From Haemophilus pittmaniae (GTDB lineage: Bacteria; Pseudomonadota; Gammaproteobacteria; Enterobacterales; Pasteurellaceae): a DNA stretch of 64,000 nt. Shown in pieces: positions 48,229 to 58,459 of this stretch. Under the pieces are notes generated by a model that did not search any database, was not told the DNA's origin, and was given only the letters and a program-made list of their open reading frames with translations. The number at the start of each line of letters is the position of its first letter. The stretch's first letter is position 1. The stretch is taken from the NCBI RefSeq assembly GCF_900186995.1, contig NZ_LT906463.1, positions 1,612,001 to 1,676,000 on the forward strand. The letters are read 5' to 3'. Position numbers and translations under genes: made by a program.

Positions 48229-48264
48229 ATGCGGTTAAAAGAATTTAAATCTTTAACCGCACTT
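48229..48264 (-). terminator. Terminator of the muk operon, with an uptake signal
   Basis: Arms TGCGGTTAAAAG / CTTTAACCGCA with a short loop; the right arm carries the uptake core ACCGCACTT at 48256-48264. It separates mukB from the nuclease-like gene. Confidence 0.7.
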
Positions 48265-48283
48265 TCTTTACATAATAGTACAA

Positions 48284-51200
48284 CTACTCTGTTGTGCCAA
48301 AGCCACGCAAACCAACCACATGAACGTGTTCTTGGTTGCCGGCGATTTTACGCACCAGTTTATAGGTTGTCCCTTTTTCAGGGCTGATATTCTCTGGCGC
48401 TGCGATAAGTAATTGCATATCCAAACGTTCACAAAGTTCGAACAAGGTGGAAATGGATTTACCATCCAAACGCGCTGCCTCATCTAAGAATAGTAAGCGG
48501 CACGGTACGATGTCTTTGCCGCGAATACGGCGGCTTTCCTCTTCCCAACTTTGTACAACCATTAATAAGATAGACATACCTGTACCGATCGCTTCACCGG
48601 TCGATAATGCGCCACTTTCAGCACGTAACCAACCATCAGCCCCACGGAAAACTTCAACCTCTAGTTCGAGGTAATTACGGTAATCTAATAATTCCTCACC
48701 GATAGTTTGTGCTGTGCGTTGACCCATATCAATATGCGGGTTAATGCGTTGATAAAGTTTCGCAATGGCTTCAGAGAAGGTAATACGGTTATCACTGAAT
48801 AAATCTTGATATTCTTCCTGTTTACCTGACAGCGCATCAAGCAACATCGCATGTGTGTCGCGAATATTGACCACTAAACGTACCGATTTCACCTGACCGA
48901 AGGCAATATTTTGTAGACCTTGGTTCAACATGCGGATACGGTTTTGTTCACGTTGAATGGTTTTACGCATAATATTCGCCACACTTTCAGAACTGATCGC
49001 CAATTTTTTCTCACGGCCAGTCAATTCTTCTGTTAAGCGATTAAGCTCAATCTCCATTTGCTCAATTGCATCAATCGGATCATCAGTTTTAATAATATCC
49101 TGACGAATACGTTCACGAAGATGTTGATATACAGCGATGAAGAAGCGGACTTTATTTTCCGGTTTGCGGCTATCTTCAGAAATACGCAATGCATCGCGTA
49201 GATATTCATTATCAGCCACTGCAGTACGTAGTGCACCTAATGCTTTATCCGACATTGAACGTAGTTCATCAGCAGATAAATAGGCTAACTCACGACGATT
49301 GAGTCGTTTTTCCACATCGGAATTACGAGATAAACGCAGAACCACGCACCAGCTGACTTTCGCTGCCACAACTAATTCACGTTGCGTTTTATAATCACGT
49401 TCCGCTTTGCGAATGCGTTTATTTAAGTTCTCCGCTTCACTTTCAATAAGTGTTAATTGTTTTTCGACATAAGAACGACGTTGACGGCTGGTTGAAAGTT
49501 GTTGATACAACTCATCACGGCGATTTCTTGCACGTTCCTCTGCCCCTTCATCAGCACGTACACCCAACTCACCAATCTCGGCAATTAATTCTTTTAACAA
49601 TTGATTTTTACTGTCGTAAGAACTTTGCAATTGAATAAATACTTGGTTGTATTGTGCGAATTGGCTTTGTTTTTGACGTAACTGTTCACGTTGAGCATCA
49701 CGTTGTGACTGCAATTGTTCCAAACGTTGACGAAGTTGCTCATTAAGCTCTGATGTTTCCGCCTGCCCCGCATCTTCATAACTGAAGTGATTTTTACGTT
49801 GCACCACATCCGCTAAAGCAAATACACGTTGTTGTACTTGTTTTTGACGTTCAACCGCTTGGGTTAAATCAGCTTTTAAGCGTTCATAGTTTTCTGGATC
49901 ACTTTGTAAAGTATTGGCAATCGGCTCTAATTGTGACAACGCAACGCCATGTTGACGAATAAAGCTTTCATCTTGCTCTGCGATGTCTAATTGTTCGCGG
50001 CACTCTTCAATGCGATCAAGTAATTCTTCATCAGAAAGTAAGTTAAGCTGTGGCATTAACTTATTCAACAATTGCATTTTTTCTTTGGCATTATCCAATT
50101 TAATGCGAATTTGTTGTTCAGTGCTGGAGAATTGATTAAGTTCACGCTCAATTTCATTGCGTTCTTGATTGATTTCCGCAATCACCTCTTCTGGGTTTGG
50201 TTGGAACGCTAGAGCTAAATGTAAGCCAACAAATTGACTAAAGTGTTCGTGTAAACGTTGACATTTTTGTACATCAAAGGCGATTTGTGCGTATTCTTCC
50301 GCAATTTCATCACGTTTAGCTTGTAATTCTTCTAAATGTTTTTCACGAGCAGCACGGCCGAATAATGGAATTTGCGGGAATTTTGAATAACGCAATTCAC
50401 GATCAGACACTTGCACCACAACGCCCATTTCAAGCTCTTGGGCTGAAAGTACGCTATCATCAAAGGCATTTGGATCACCTTCGATTAAATATAAATCGTC
50501 CGGACAGTCTTCTAAATTAGCTAATTGTTCGCGTACAGTGTTGAGATCACGTACAACAATAGCATGACGCGCAGGACCATAAAGTGCAGAGAAATAAGGT
50601 GCATCTTCAATTGGTACATCATCATACAATTCGGAAAGCAACACACCACCAAAACGTTCTGCAAGCACATTTAAGCGAGCATCTTCAGAACCATCTGGTT
50701 GGCTTAAACGAGAAATTTGCTCATCTAATTGTTGACGTTGTTTTTCTAAATTGTCACGTTGAATAGTCAGTTCACGTTCTTTCACCAATTGTGATTGCAT
50801 AAAATGCATTACATCTTGGCTATGCTCGAAAGTTTCACCACTTTGCTCTTGTAAACGTTCTAAAGCTGCTTGAGCAGTTAACCAAGCCGGTGCTTTACGG
50901 GCATTTTCTTCGTAAAGTGCTGTTAGATTTTCACGCTTTTGACGCAAAGTTGAACGGTTTTCCACTTGCTCTGCAAGTTCTTCATTCAAACTTTCAATGA
51001 GTTCTTCTTGTTCAGCGTGGTATGCTTCAAGTTCATCAGCGGTTTCTAAAGATAAATCAGCACGTTGATTAAAATCAGCCAATAATTTAACCGCACTTTG
51101 TTGTTGAGCATAACGCTGCTCTAACTCATGTAATTTTGCGCGTAATTGTGGGGTTTGTTGTGCCTGAATTTTTTGTGTTGGATATTCACGCAATAATTCT

Positions 51201-52801
51201 TTAGCACTTTCCCAAGCACTTGAACGTGGCATATCTCCAGCAATTTTGCACACTAACTGATAGGCTTTATCAAATTGTGATTTAGCAGCTTCAGAAATAG
51301 ACATTTTATGCTCTAACTCAAGCACTTGCTCGGTAAGACTTTCTGCATGGGCAGCAAATTCCGCTTGATAATCCTCCGCATTTTTCACGCTTAAATCCGC
51401 TAAACCACATAAGGTTTTCGCTTTTTCAAGTGCGGCAATCGCTTGTTGATATTGCAATGCACGGGTTTGTTGCGCATCTAATGCTTGTTGATAGTCCGCA
51501 AGTTGCGCACGTACTTGGTCAATTTCAAGTTCCGTTTGCTCAAATTGTGCTTGGCTTTCTTCAAGCTGTTCGGTTGCGGTTTCCACAACCATTTTTTGTT
51601 CTTCTAATTTTTCTGTAAGTTCAGCCACATCTTCTTGATAACGCGATACTTTTTCTTGATGACGTAACGCATTTAATACCAAGTTCAGATGATCCGCCGC
51701 ACTTTGGTGATCGACTTCTAAAGTACGTTCATTTTCTGCTAACTCAGCTGCTTCACGGCTTAAATCAATTAGTCTATGTTGCGATAACTCTTGCTCAGCT
51801 TTTGCTTTATACCAATCACGACGGAAACCTAAAGCCGCTTCGATATTGCCACGACGTTCATTGGCATTACGCATATAATCTGATGCCACATAATTAGTGG
51901 TTTCGGTGATTAAATGTTTGAATAAATCACGGTCAGATTGGGTGACTTTAATTGCTTCAAGGGTCATGCGGTTTTCGCGTAACGCACTTTCCATATCTTG
52001 GAAGGCTTTGCGCACACCAAGGTTTTCTGGCAATAAGTAATCACGTAAAGAACGGGTAATGGCGCTGGAAATACCACCGTATAAAGAAGCTTCGATTAAT
52101 TTATAGAATTTACTACGATCTGAGGCGCTACGTAAGCGTTTTGGAATAATACCTAAATCAAACATCATACCGTGATAATCGGTGATGGAATGATATTGCT
52201 TGAATTGCGCACCAAGATTTTCAATTTTGTCTTTTAATTCATTTAAATTGAGTACACGCGCTTGACGTTCACCGACTGTTTCGGTGAAAAGTGTAGTCGG
52301 ATTTAAGGATAATTCTACCCCTTGAATCGAGAACGTTTTTAAATCCACTTTCTTATCACGACCTGCAATTTGTTGCAGACGCACACCCACGAGAATTCGT
52401 TGGTGACGGGAATTGATGGTATCTAATACTGCGTAACAAACGCCCGGACGCAATTTACCGTGTAACCCTTTATCACGCGAACCGCCTGTCGAGCCGGCTT
52501 CTGTGGTATTACGGAAATGCAATAAGGTTAAGTCTGGAATCAACGCTGTCACAAAACCCGCCATGGTTGTTGATTTACCGGCACCGTTACCACCGGAAAG
52601 TGTAGTCACCAATTCATCCAAATCAAAGGTACGGGCAAAGAAACCATTCCAGTTAATTAAGGTGAGTGAACGGAATTTACCGCGTTCTACCCCATTGTGT
52701 TGGTTTAATACAGGAGCAATAAACTCTTCTTCAACCTGTTCGGTTGATTGCTCAGGTTCGTCTTGATAGATTTCATTTTCAAGTTCTAATACATCAGACA
52801 T
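48284..52801 (-). CDS. mukB: Chromosome partition protein MukB
   Basis: SMC-like ATPase of the MukBEF condensin, which folds the chromosome. It has 1505 residues. Walker A GGNGAGKS is at about 70-77; long coiled coils rich in Glu, Gln and Arg flank a hinge near the middle; the C-terminal head has the signature [12 protein letters not shown] and Walker [13 protein letters not shown]. Its start overlaps the mukE stop. The end GLRGFGTTE is shorter than the E. coli tail. Confidence 0.98.
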   Translation of the reverse strand: MSDVLELENEIYQDEPEQSTEQVEEEFIAPVLNQHNGVERGKFRSLTLINWNGFFARTFDLDELVTTLSGGNGAGKSTTMAGFVTALIPDLTLLHFRNTTEAGSTGGSRDKGLHGKLRPGVCYAVLDTINSRHQRILVGVRLQQIAGRDKKVDLKTFSIQGVELSLNPTTLFTETVGERQARVLNLNELKDKIENLGAQFKQYHSITDYHGMMFDLGIIPKRLRSASDRSKFYKLIEASLYGGISSAITRSLRDYLLPENLGVRKAFQDMESALRENRMTLEAIKVTQSDRDLFKHLITETTNYVASDYMRNANERRGNIEAALGFRRDWYKAKAEQELSQHRLIDLSREAAELAENERTLEVDHQSAADHLNLVLNALRHQEKVSRYQEDVAELTEKLEEQKMVVETATEQLEESQAQFEQTELEIDQVRAQLADYQQALDAQQTRALQYQQAIAALEKAKTLCGLADLSVKNAEDYQAEFAAHAESLTEQVLELEHKMSISEAAKSQFDKAYQLVCKIAGDMPRSSAWESAKELLREYPTQKIQAQQTPQLRAKLHELEQRYAQQQSAVKLLADFNQRADLSLETADELEAYHAEQEELIESLNEELAEQVENRSTLRQKRENLTALYEENARKAPAWLTAQAALERLQEQSGETFEHSQDVMHFMQSQLVKERELTIQRDNLEKQRQQLDEQISRLSQPDGSEDARLNVLAERFGGVLLSELYDDVPIEDAPYFSALYGPARHAIVVRDLNTVREQLANLEDCPDDLYLIEGDPNAFDDSVLSAQELEMGVVVQVSDRELRYSKFPQIPLFGRAAREKHLEELQAKRDEIAEEYAQIAFDVQKCQRLHEHFSQFVGLHLALAFQPNPEEVIAEINQERNEIERELNQFSSTEQQIRIKLDNAKEKMQLLNKLMPQLNLLSDEELLDRIEECREQLDIAEQDESFIRQHGVALSQLEPIANTLQSDPENYERLKADLTQAVERQKQVQQRVFALADVVQRKNHFSYEDAGQAETSELNEQLRQRLEQLQSQRDAQREQLRQKQSQFAQYNQVFIQLQSSYDSKNQLLKELIAEIGELGVRADEGAEERARNRRDELYQQLSTSRQRRSYVEKQLTLIESEAENLNKRIRKAERDYKTQRELVVAAKVSWCVVLRLSRNSDVEKRLNRRELAYLSADELRSMSDKALGALRTAVADNEYLRDALRISEDSRKPENKVRFFIAVYQHLRERIRQDIIKTDDPIDAIEQMEIELNRLTEELTGREKKLAISSESVANIMRKTIQREQNRIRMLNQGLQNIAFGQVKSVRLVVNIRDTHAMLLDALSGKQEEYQDLFSDNRITFSEAIAKLYQRINPHIDMGQRTAQTIGEELLDYRNYLELEVEVFRGADGWLRAESGALSTGEAIGTGMSILLMVVQSWEEESRRIRGKDIVPCRLLFLDEAARLDGKSISTLFELCERLDMQLLIAAPENISPEKGTTYKLVRKIAGNQEHVHVVGLRGFGTTE

Positions 52802-53553
52802 TATTCTTGTTCTCCTGCATCATCAAATTCTTCATCAATTTCGACCGCACTTTCTTCATCATCAAGGTCATCAGCATTGCTTGCCGCTTTTGCTTGTTTT
52901 TCTAATTCGAGAGATTGCGGTGTTGCCGCTTCCCCATCACGAATTAAGCGAGCTTGCGCTTCTAACGGATCATCACCGGAACGCACTTCAGCACCGAAAC
53001 GGAAAACTGATTCTGAAATCGTAAATTTACCGCTATGCTGTTCACCTACGGTATGAATCATACCTAAACGGCGTAAACGACCAATCGCAGCACGCACTTT
53101 TTCAGCTAATTTTTGTTTATCCAAATCCGAGCCACTAGAGCGCTGATTGACGGCTTTCAATAATTTACCTTCGTCCGCTAAATTCAGTAATTCATCATAA
53201 ACTTCTTGTGTGCTGAAAATACCTTGCTGCGCCAAACGTTCCGGACTTAGATACAAATAACAAAGCACTTTCCCAACCAACATTTCTAATTCAGAAAGCA
53301 CTGAACGGGCAATTAAAGTTGTCGCTTTCGGACGTAAATAGAAAAAGCCTTCCGGTGCACGAATTAATTCCACGTTGTAACGGCGGTAAAAGCCATCTAA
53401 CTCATTTTGGAAATCCATCAAAAAAGCATGATTGTCTAATTGATCGGTACTGATATGGCGACCTGAACGTAATAAACTGTCCACTGTCGGGAAAATAGGA
53501 TTCGCAATGGCATTTGCCAATTTCGGGGAAATTACATCTTGCATATCTGTCAT
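52801..53553 (-). CDS. mukE: Chromosome partition protein MukE
   Basis: KITE subunit of MukBEF linking MukF to the MukB heads. It has 250 residues, of which the first ~205 are the conserved winged-helix core (beginning [20 protein letters not shown]) and the rest an acidic tail ([18 protein letters not shown]). It overlaps mukB by one base. Unlike in E. coli, where mukF and mukE are nearly contiguous, 124 bases separate it from mukF and hold a dispersed repeat. Confidence 0.97.
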   Translation of the reverse strand: MTDMQDVISPKLANAIANPIFPTVDSLLRSGRHISTDQLDNHAFLMDFQNELDGFYRRYNVELIRAPEGFFYLRPKATTLIARSVLSELEMLVGKVLCYLYLSPERLAQQGIFSTQEVYDELLNLADEGKLLKAVNQRSSGSDLDKQKLAEKVRAAIGRLRRLGMIHTVGEQHSGKFTISESVFRFGAEVRSGDDPLEAQARLIRDGEAATPQSLELEKQAKAASNADDLDDEESAVEIDEEFDDAGEQE

Positions 53554-53576
53554 GGTTATTCTCTTTTAAATGTGAC

Positions 53577-53656
53577 GCTAAAACGCCCTATCGATTTTTG
53601 TAAATTTGTCTAAAAACTCACCTAACCAATTGATTTTATTAGCATTGGATTAAAAG
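53577..53656 (+). repeat. Dispersed intergenic repeat, copy 10, inside the muk operon
   Basis: TAAAACGCCCTATC, AAATTTGTCTAAAAAC, core AACCAATTGATTTTATTA, then GCATTGGATTAAAAG. Complementary IHF match AATCAATTGGTTA. Flanked by TTTTAAATGTGAC (53564-53576) and TTTTAAACGTGAC (53661-53673), which differ at one base and could be a target duplication. Confidence 0.85.
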
Positions 53657-53677
53657 TGCATTTTAAACGTGACATTT

Positions 53678-55012
53678 CTAATATTTATCAATCACATGCG
53701 CCTGAACTTCTGCGCCGTGCTCGTTAATTTCCTGCCATTGCGGATAAATGCCGACTAAATCATCATTTGCCATGCCTAAACGCACCGCCTGATCCACAAT
53801 AATTCGGGCTACATCAAAATGACGGGAAAGCGGATAAGCGGCTAACTGTTCTTTTAAGACTAAGCTCAAATCAATTGGGTGATTATTTTCACGGTATTGA
53901 ATCAGCAAGCCTTGCATATGTTCAACGATTTGATCATGTAAATCGGAAAGCGATTCATATTGTAATTCTTCAGGCAATTCTCCCAAGGCATCATCTTCAC
54001 GCAAGACCATTTCCTCATCACGCAAATCGACTAAGCGTTCCGCTTGAGCGGTCCACAAGAACCAAGGATGCTCGAAATAACTGTGAATAGAATTACGTAA
54101 GCGTTGTGAGAATACACGGTTTTTATCCATATCAATGGCGGTACGAATAAATTTATGCACGTGACGGTCATAACCAATCCATAAATCGATAGCTTGTTGT
54201 CCCCAGCTGATAATACGGTCAAGCTTGGATTGTAAATCGGTGATTAATTGTTCAATAAAATACAACTCATCATGGCCAATCACACAATCTTGAATACGTA
54301 ATAATTGTGCCTGTAACTTATCACCTGCGGCATTTAAGGTATCTTGCAATTCGCGTAAATTACCAGAGGTTTCATCTAATAGACGTTCACAGCTGGAAAT
54401 TGCTGCCTGCCAATCTTTGGTAAGTAAATTCGCAATTTCTTCTTTAATACTCTGCTGATTTTCATCCATCACGCGTTGTGATAAATCAATACTATCGAAA
54501 ATCTCTGCCACCGAATATTTTAACGGTGCGAATACATTCCTCCGCCAATAATGCTCGTTCTCTCCTTTTGCCGCACCTTCTTCCGCGGCATCGGATGCGC
54601 GCTGAATTTCATCGGCCACAATAGAAAGTTGTACGGAAAGACGCAACGCGGAAAATTCACGCTGACGAATATAATAATCCGATACACCAACCCCCAACGG
54701 AGTTAAGCGGTAAATGGAAAGTCCTTCGGTAAATTCACTACTGAAACGATTAAGAAAACGCTGTTTTACCAATTCATTGATAGCATTATTGGCCCTGGTG
54801 GCAATTGCATCTGTTGATTGGTCAAAAGCACCGGCGGTATGGCGGAAAATATCCACTAAATCCGCTTCCAGCATTTCACCGTCCAAACGTTCGTTGTTAT
54901 AGATGGCGATTGCCAGCAAAAACACCAAGCGCTCTGTCGGCAGATTTAACGAAAATTCCCGCTCTTTCGCCCATGAGACGAGTTCAGGAATAGTTTGTGA
55001 GGTTTCGATCAT
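53678..55012 (-). CDS. mukF: Chromosome partition protein MukF
   Basis: Kleisin subunit of MukBEF. It has 444 residues from the ATG at 55012 ([19 protein letters not shown]); an in-frame start at 55036 is less likely. N-terminal winged helix and four-helix dimerisation region, a middle helical part ([17 protein letters not shown]) and a C-terminal winged helix. First gene of mukF-mukE-mukB. The smtA (cmoM) methyltransferase gene found upstream in E. coli is absent; a YadA-like gene lies there instead. Confidence 0.97.
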   Translation of the reverse strand: MIETSQTIPELVSWAKEREFSLNLPTERLVFLLAIAIYNNERLDGEMLEADLVDIFRHTAGAFDQSTDAIATRANNAINELVKQRFLNRFSSEFTEGLSIYRLTPLGVGVSDYYIRQREFSALRLSVQLSIVADEIQRASDAAEEGAAKGENEHYWRRNVFAPLKYSVAEIFDSIDLSQRVMDENQQSIKEEIANLLTKDWQAAISSCERLLDETSGNLRELQDTLNAAGDKLQAQLLRIQDCVIGHDELYFIEQLITDLQSKLDRIISWGQQAIDLWIGYDRHVHKFIRTAIDMDKNRVFSQRLRNSIHSYFEHPWFLWTAQAERLVDLRDEEMVLREDDALGELPEELQYESLSDLHDQIVEHMQGLLIQYRENNHPIDLSLVLKEQLAAYPLSRHFDVARIIVDQAVRLGMANDDLVGIYPQWQEINEHGAEVQAHVIDKY

Positions 55013-55334
55013 TGGCAAGAGGCTAAAATTAAACAAAAAAATTCCGCGGGATTATACAGTATTTTTCTCTAATCCTATAAAGCTTCTTAGAAATTTTCCC
55101 TAAATATGACCTAGGAATAAGCAATAATTGACTACTAATTGAACTAACCTCCGATCTCCCTACAATTAGGTAAAAACAATCGTTGTCTTTAGATGTTAGA
55201 CCTCGTACAATCGAAACGCTTGTGGTTGTCTTACTCTTTTTTTAGTGGTAAGTAAAGCTGTCTTGTTACTTAACAAGGGTATTTCTTTCACTCGTATACA
55301 TCTTGTTCAATCAATTTATAAAGGTAACTCTAAA

Positions 55335-56642
55335 GTGAACAAACAATCTCTCAAAAACCTGCAATTAACAGCATTGGCGGCACTAGTTATTGGTATCTCC
55401 TCATCCATTTATGCTGCAAATACCATAACTGGAACAGATTCCAATGCTTTCGGTGATAACAATACCGTTTCAGCAGCTCGTTCAACGGCATTAGGTGTGG
55501 GTAATACCGTTAGCGGTGAAAATTCTGTTGCTGCTGGTTATGCGAATACCGTTGCAGGTCATCATTCTGTGGGTATCGGCGATGGTTCCACGGCTCAAGG
55601 TGGCACCACCGTTGCTATCGGTTGGACAGCAAAAGCGACTGCTGAAAACAGTAACGCTTACGGTGCTCAAGCCCAAGCCACTGCTAAAAATGCCCTAGCA
55701 GTCGGTACAAACTCTCAAGCCTCCGCAGACTCTGCCGTTGCAGTAGGTAATGATTCAACCGTAACCGGTGGTTCAGCCGTGAGTATCGGGGCATCAACTA
55801 CAGCTACCGGTAAATGGTCAACTGCATTAGGGGATTCAGCTAATGCCGCAGGTGAAAAAAGTGCTGCATTATCTAAAGACTCTTATGCCAAGGATGATAA
55901 TGCCGTTGCCTTAGGTACAGGAACGCTTACTCGTGCGGCAACATCTGAAAATACTGCTACCGTAGGCTCATTAACTTATAGTGGCTTCGCTGGTAATACT
56001 CCAACTGCCGTTGTATCCGTTGGTTCTGGAGAAACGGTCACCTACACGCCACCGGATCACACCACTCCGGGACGTACCGTAACTATCAACCCACACCAAC
56101 GTCAAATCGTCAATGTGGGGGCGGGTAATATTTCCGCAACCTCTACTGATGCCATCAACGGTTCACAGCTTTATGTAGTAGCCGGTGTTGTGGATAATGT
56201 AGCGAATTCTGTGAAAAATATTGTTGGCGGTAATACTGTCCTTAATTCGGATGGTTCTATTACCACAACCGATATCGGTGGAACCGGTAAAAATACCATT
56301 GATGAAGCAATCCGTTCTATCAATCCGGTACTTAACGTAAAAGATCCGGTAGCACCAACCGATGCGGCGAACAAACGTTATGTGGATAACAAAGTCTATT
56401 CATTGGATCGTAAATCTCGTGCAGGAATTGCCGGTGTAGCTGCTATTGCATCTGCGCCAAATGCACGTAAAGACGGTAGCTCAATGATTTCTGGTGGTAT
56501 TGGTCATCACCGCGGTGAAAGCGCCTTTGCGATTAAAGCATCCCGTAATAGTGATAACGGCCACTGGTCAGGTAACGTTAACGGTGCAGTAGATACCCGC
56601 GGTCAATGGACTGTTGGTACAGGTTTCGGTTACGAATGGTAA
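55335..56642 (+). CDS. Small YadA-type trimeric autotransporter adhesin
   Basis: Trimeric surface adhesin of 435 residues from a GTG start at 55335 (AAGG 14 bases before); the frame is open to 55245. The signal peptide is cleaved near SIYA-AN (about residue 28). Residues ~35-190 are YadA-head repeats of about 14 residues (patterns SNAFGDN, STALGVG, SVAAGYA, SVGIGDG, AVAVGND, AVALGTG). A short neck and stalk follow (STDAINGSQLY, PTDAANKRYVD). The last ~75 residues are the YadA anchor barrel ending VGTGFGYEW. It may mediate adhesion or serum resistance. The 300-base stretch before it shows no gene. Confidence 0.9.
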   Translation: MNKQSLKNLQLTALAALVIGISSSIYAANTITGTDSNAFGDNNTVSAARSTALGVGNTVSGENSVAAGYANTVAGHHSVGIGDGSTAQGGTTVAIGWTAKATAENSNAYGAQAQATAKNALAVGTNSQASADSAVAVGNDSTVTGGSAVSIGASTTATGKWSTALGDSANAAGEKSAALSKDSYAKDDNAVALGTGTLTRAATSENTATVGSLTYSGFAGNTPTAVVSVGSGETVTYTPPDHTTPGRTVTINPHQRQIVNVGAGNISATSTDAINGSQLYVVAGVVDNVANSVKNIVGGNTVLNSDGSITTTDIGGTGKNTIDEAIRSINPVLNVKDPVAPTDAANKRYVDNKVYSLDRKSRAGIAGVAAIASAPNARKDGSSMISGGIGHHRGESAFAIKASRNSDNGHWSGNVNGAVDTRGQWTVGTGFGYEW

Positions 56643-56672
56643 TTTAATCTATACTTTAACCTATACTAGAGT

Positions 56673-56700
56673 AAGCCGATGTGATTGCGTCGGCTTTTTT
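56673..56700 (+). terminator. Intrinsic terminator of the YadA-like gene
   Basis: Stem AAGCCGA/TCGGCTT with a ten-base loop and six T. Confidence 0.85.
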
Positions 56701-56706
56701 GTGTCT

Positions 56707-56787
56707 TATAAACGGCCCTAGCAAAATAAAAGTTTTCATTAAAACAACTGCTAACCCATTGATTTTATTTAAGTTCGTTTAAAAACA
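56707..56787 (+). repeat. Dispersed intergenic repeat with IHF-like core, copy 11
   Basis: TATAAACGGCCC, AAAGTTTTCATTAAAAC, core AACCCATTGATTTTATTT, then AAGTTCGTTTAAAAA. Complementary IHF match AATCAATGGGTTA. Sits between the YadA-like gene terminator and the ttcA promoter. Confidence 0.82.
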
Positions 56788-56888
56788 AGAAATTATCAGT
56801 ATTTTCCAATGAAGAACTAAGAACGGTCTTTTTCCTAATTGAAAAAATTAACGTATAATGCGCCACTTTATGACTCACTCAATTCATT

Positions 56889-57821
56889 ATGTCCGAATTA
56901 ACTCAACAAGAAAAAAAACAAAACTATAACTTCAATAAATTGCAAAAACGCCTACGTCGCAATGTGGGGAATGCCATTGCTGATTTCGGTATGATTGAAG
57001 ATGGCGATAAAGTAATGGTTTGCCTTTCCGGTGGTAAAGACAGCTATACGCTGCTGGATATTTTGCTCAATTTACAACAAAGTGCTCCGATTAAATTTGA
57101 TATCGTGGCAGTCAATCTAGATCAAAAACAACCTGGCTTTCCTGAACATGTTTTGCCGGAATACCTGCAAAGTATTGGTGTCGATTATAAAATTGTCGAA
57201 GAAAATACCTACGGCATCGTTAAAGAAAAAATCCCTGAGGGAAAAACCACCTGCTCGCTCTGCTCTCGTCTGCGTCGCGGTATTTTATATCGAACCGCAA
57301 CGGAGCTTGGCGCGACTAAAATCGCACTTGGTCATCATCGCGATGATATGCTGGCTACCTTATTTCTAAATATGTTCTACGGCGGAAAATTAAAATCTAT
57401 GCCACCCAAATTGATTTCCGACGATGGTAAACAGATTGTGATTCGCCCATTGGCATATTGTAAGGAGAAAGATATTGAGAAATATGCCGTAGCGAAAGCC
57501 TTCCCGATTATCCCTTGTAATCTGTGCGGCTCTCAACCAAATTTACAACGCCAAGTCGTGAAAGATATGCTCAATACCTGGGATCGCCAATATCCTGGAC
57601 GTTTAGAAACTATGTTCAGCGCAATGCAAAACATCACGTTGTCACATTTGTGTGATCCAAAACTCTTTGATTTCAAAGGTATCAAACATGGACAATCATT
57701 GGATGGTATTGAAGGCGATACGGCCTTTGATGAAGAACGCATTGAGCCTATGACATTTGACGATGAAGATGCTGTAGATTATTCCGATAACGAAATGATC
57801 AGCTTTAAAGAAGTGAATTAA
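56889..57821 (+). CDS. ttcA: tRNA 2-thiocytidine(32) synthetase
   Basis: ATP-dependent enzyme that thiolates cytidine 32 of some tRNAs, using a [4Fe-4S] cluster. It has 310 residues. The PP-loop SGGKDS is at 47-52; cluster cysteines are C122 and C125 (CSLC) and one of CNLC near 213. tusE follows after one base, grouping two tRNA-thiolation genes. Confidence 0.97.
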   Translation: MSELTQQEKKQNYNFNKLQKRLRRNVGNAIADFGMIEDGDKVMVCLSGGKDSYTLLDILLNLQQSAPIKFDIVAVNLDQKQPGFPEHVLPEYLQSIGVDYKIVEENTYGIVKEKIPEGKTTCSLCSRLRRGILYRTATELGATKIALGHHRDDMLATLFLNMFYGGKLKSMPPKLISDDGKQIVIRPLAYCKEKDIEKYAVAKAFPIIPCNLCGSQPNLQRQVVKDMLNTWDRQYPGRLETMFSAMQNITLSHLCDPKLFDFKGIKHGQSLDGIEGDTAFDEERIEPMTFDDEDAVDYSDNEMISFKEVN

Positions 57822-57822
57822 T

Positions 57823-58152
57823 ATGATTGATGTGCAAGGTAAACAAATCGAAACGGACACCGCGGGTTATTTACTCAATATTGCCGACTGGAATGAAGAA
57901 GTCGCCAAAGCTATCGCGCAACTGGAAGGCATTGAATTAACCCAAGCGCATTGGGAAGTGATTTATTTTGTGCGCGATTTCTATCAGGAATACAACACAT
58001 CTCCCGCAATTCGAATGCTAGTAAAAGCAATGTCAGAAAAATTAGGTGAGGACAAAGGTAATAGCCGCTATCTACAACGTCTCTTCCCTGATGGCCCAGC
58101 TAAACAGGCAACTAAACTTGCCGGCTTACCGAAACCGGCTAAATGTTTGTAA
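57823..58152 (+). CDS. tusE: Sulfurtransferase TusE (DsrC family)
   Basis: Accepts sulfur from TusBCD and passes it to MnmA for 2-thiouridine in tRNA anticodons. It has 109 residues of the DsrC fold, and the active cysteine is the penultimate residue (AKCL), as in the family. One base separates it from ttcA. Terminator follows. Confidence 0.95.
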   Translation: MIDVQGKQIETDTAGYLLNIADWNEEVAKAIAQLEGIELTQAHWEVIYFVRDFYQEYNTSPAIRMLVKAMSEKLGEDKGNSRYLQRLFPDGPAKQATKLAGLPKPAKCL

Positions 58153-58159
58153 ACAATAT

Positions 58160-58190
58160 AACCGCGCCAATCAGGCGCGGTTATTTTTTT
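58160..58190 (+). terminator. Intrinsic terminator of ttcA-tusE
   Basis: Perfect 9-bp stem AACCGCGCC/GGCGCGGTT with a five-base loop, then A and seven T. Confidence 0.9.
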
Positions 58191-58223
58191 ACTAAAATCG
58201 TAAGACAACGTTACATTACTCAA

Positions 58224-58302
58224 CTTTTAAAGAAACATTAATAAAATCAACAAGTTACACTTCTTTTTCAAAGAAACTATGATTTTTAATAGGGCGTTTT
58301 AT
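58224..58302 (-). repeat. Dispersed intergenic repeat with IHF-like core, copy 12
   Basis: Plus-strand order is CTTTTAAAGAAACATTAATAAA, IHF core AATCAACAAGTTA, TTTTTCAAAGAAACTATGATTTT, and AGGGCGTTTTA. It lies between tusE and the vWA operon end, within a 307-base gap that otherwise holds terminators on each side. Confidence 0.82.
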
Positions 58303-58317
58303 TGATAGCAAAAGATT

Positions 58318-58343
58318 AAAAAGGGCGTTGAACGCCCTTTTTT
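58318..58343 (-). terminator. Intrinsic terminator of the vWA/SUMF1 operon (bidirectional)
   Basis: Stem AAAGGGCGT/ACGCCCTTT with a three-base loop and T runs on both strands, about 115 bases past the vWA gene. Confidence 0.75.
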
Positions 58344-58459
58344 ATTTATTACATTGCTTGTTACGCAGATTCCATGAGTTTTAACTGATTGGTCTGCATT
58401 CAGAATGTATCCATTTTTGATGGACTTACTGCGATTTGGAGTAGCTAAGCATAAATCCC

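Noticed and set aside
48284..52801. Large internal frames opposite mukB
   Set aside because: Shadow frames in a long coiled-coil gene; none has a ribosome site or a recognisable protein.
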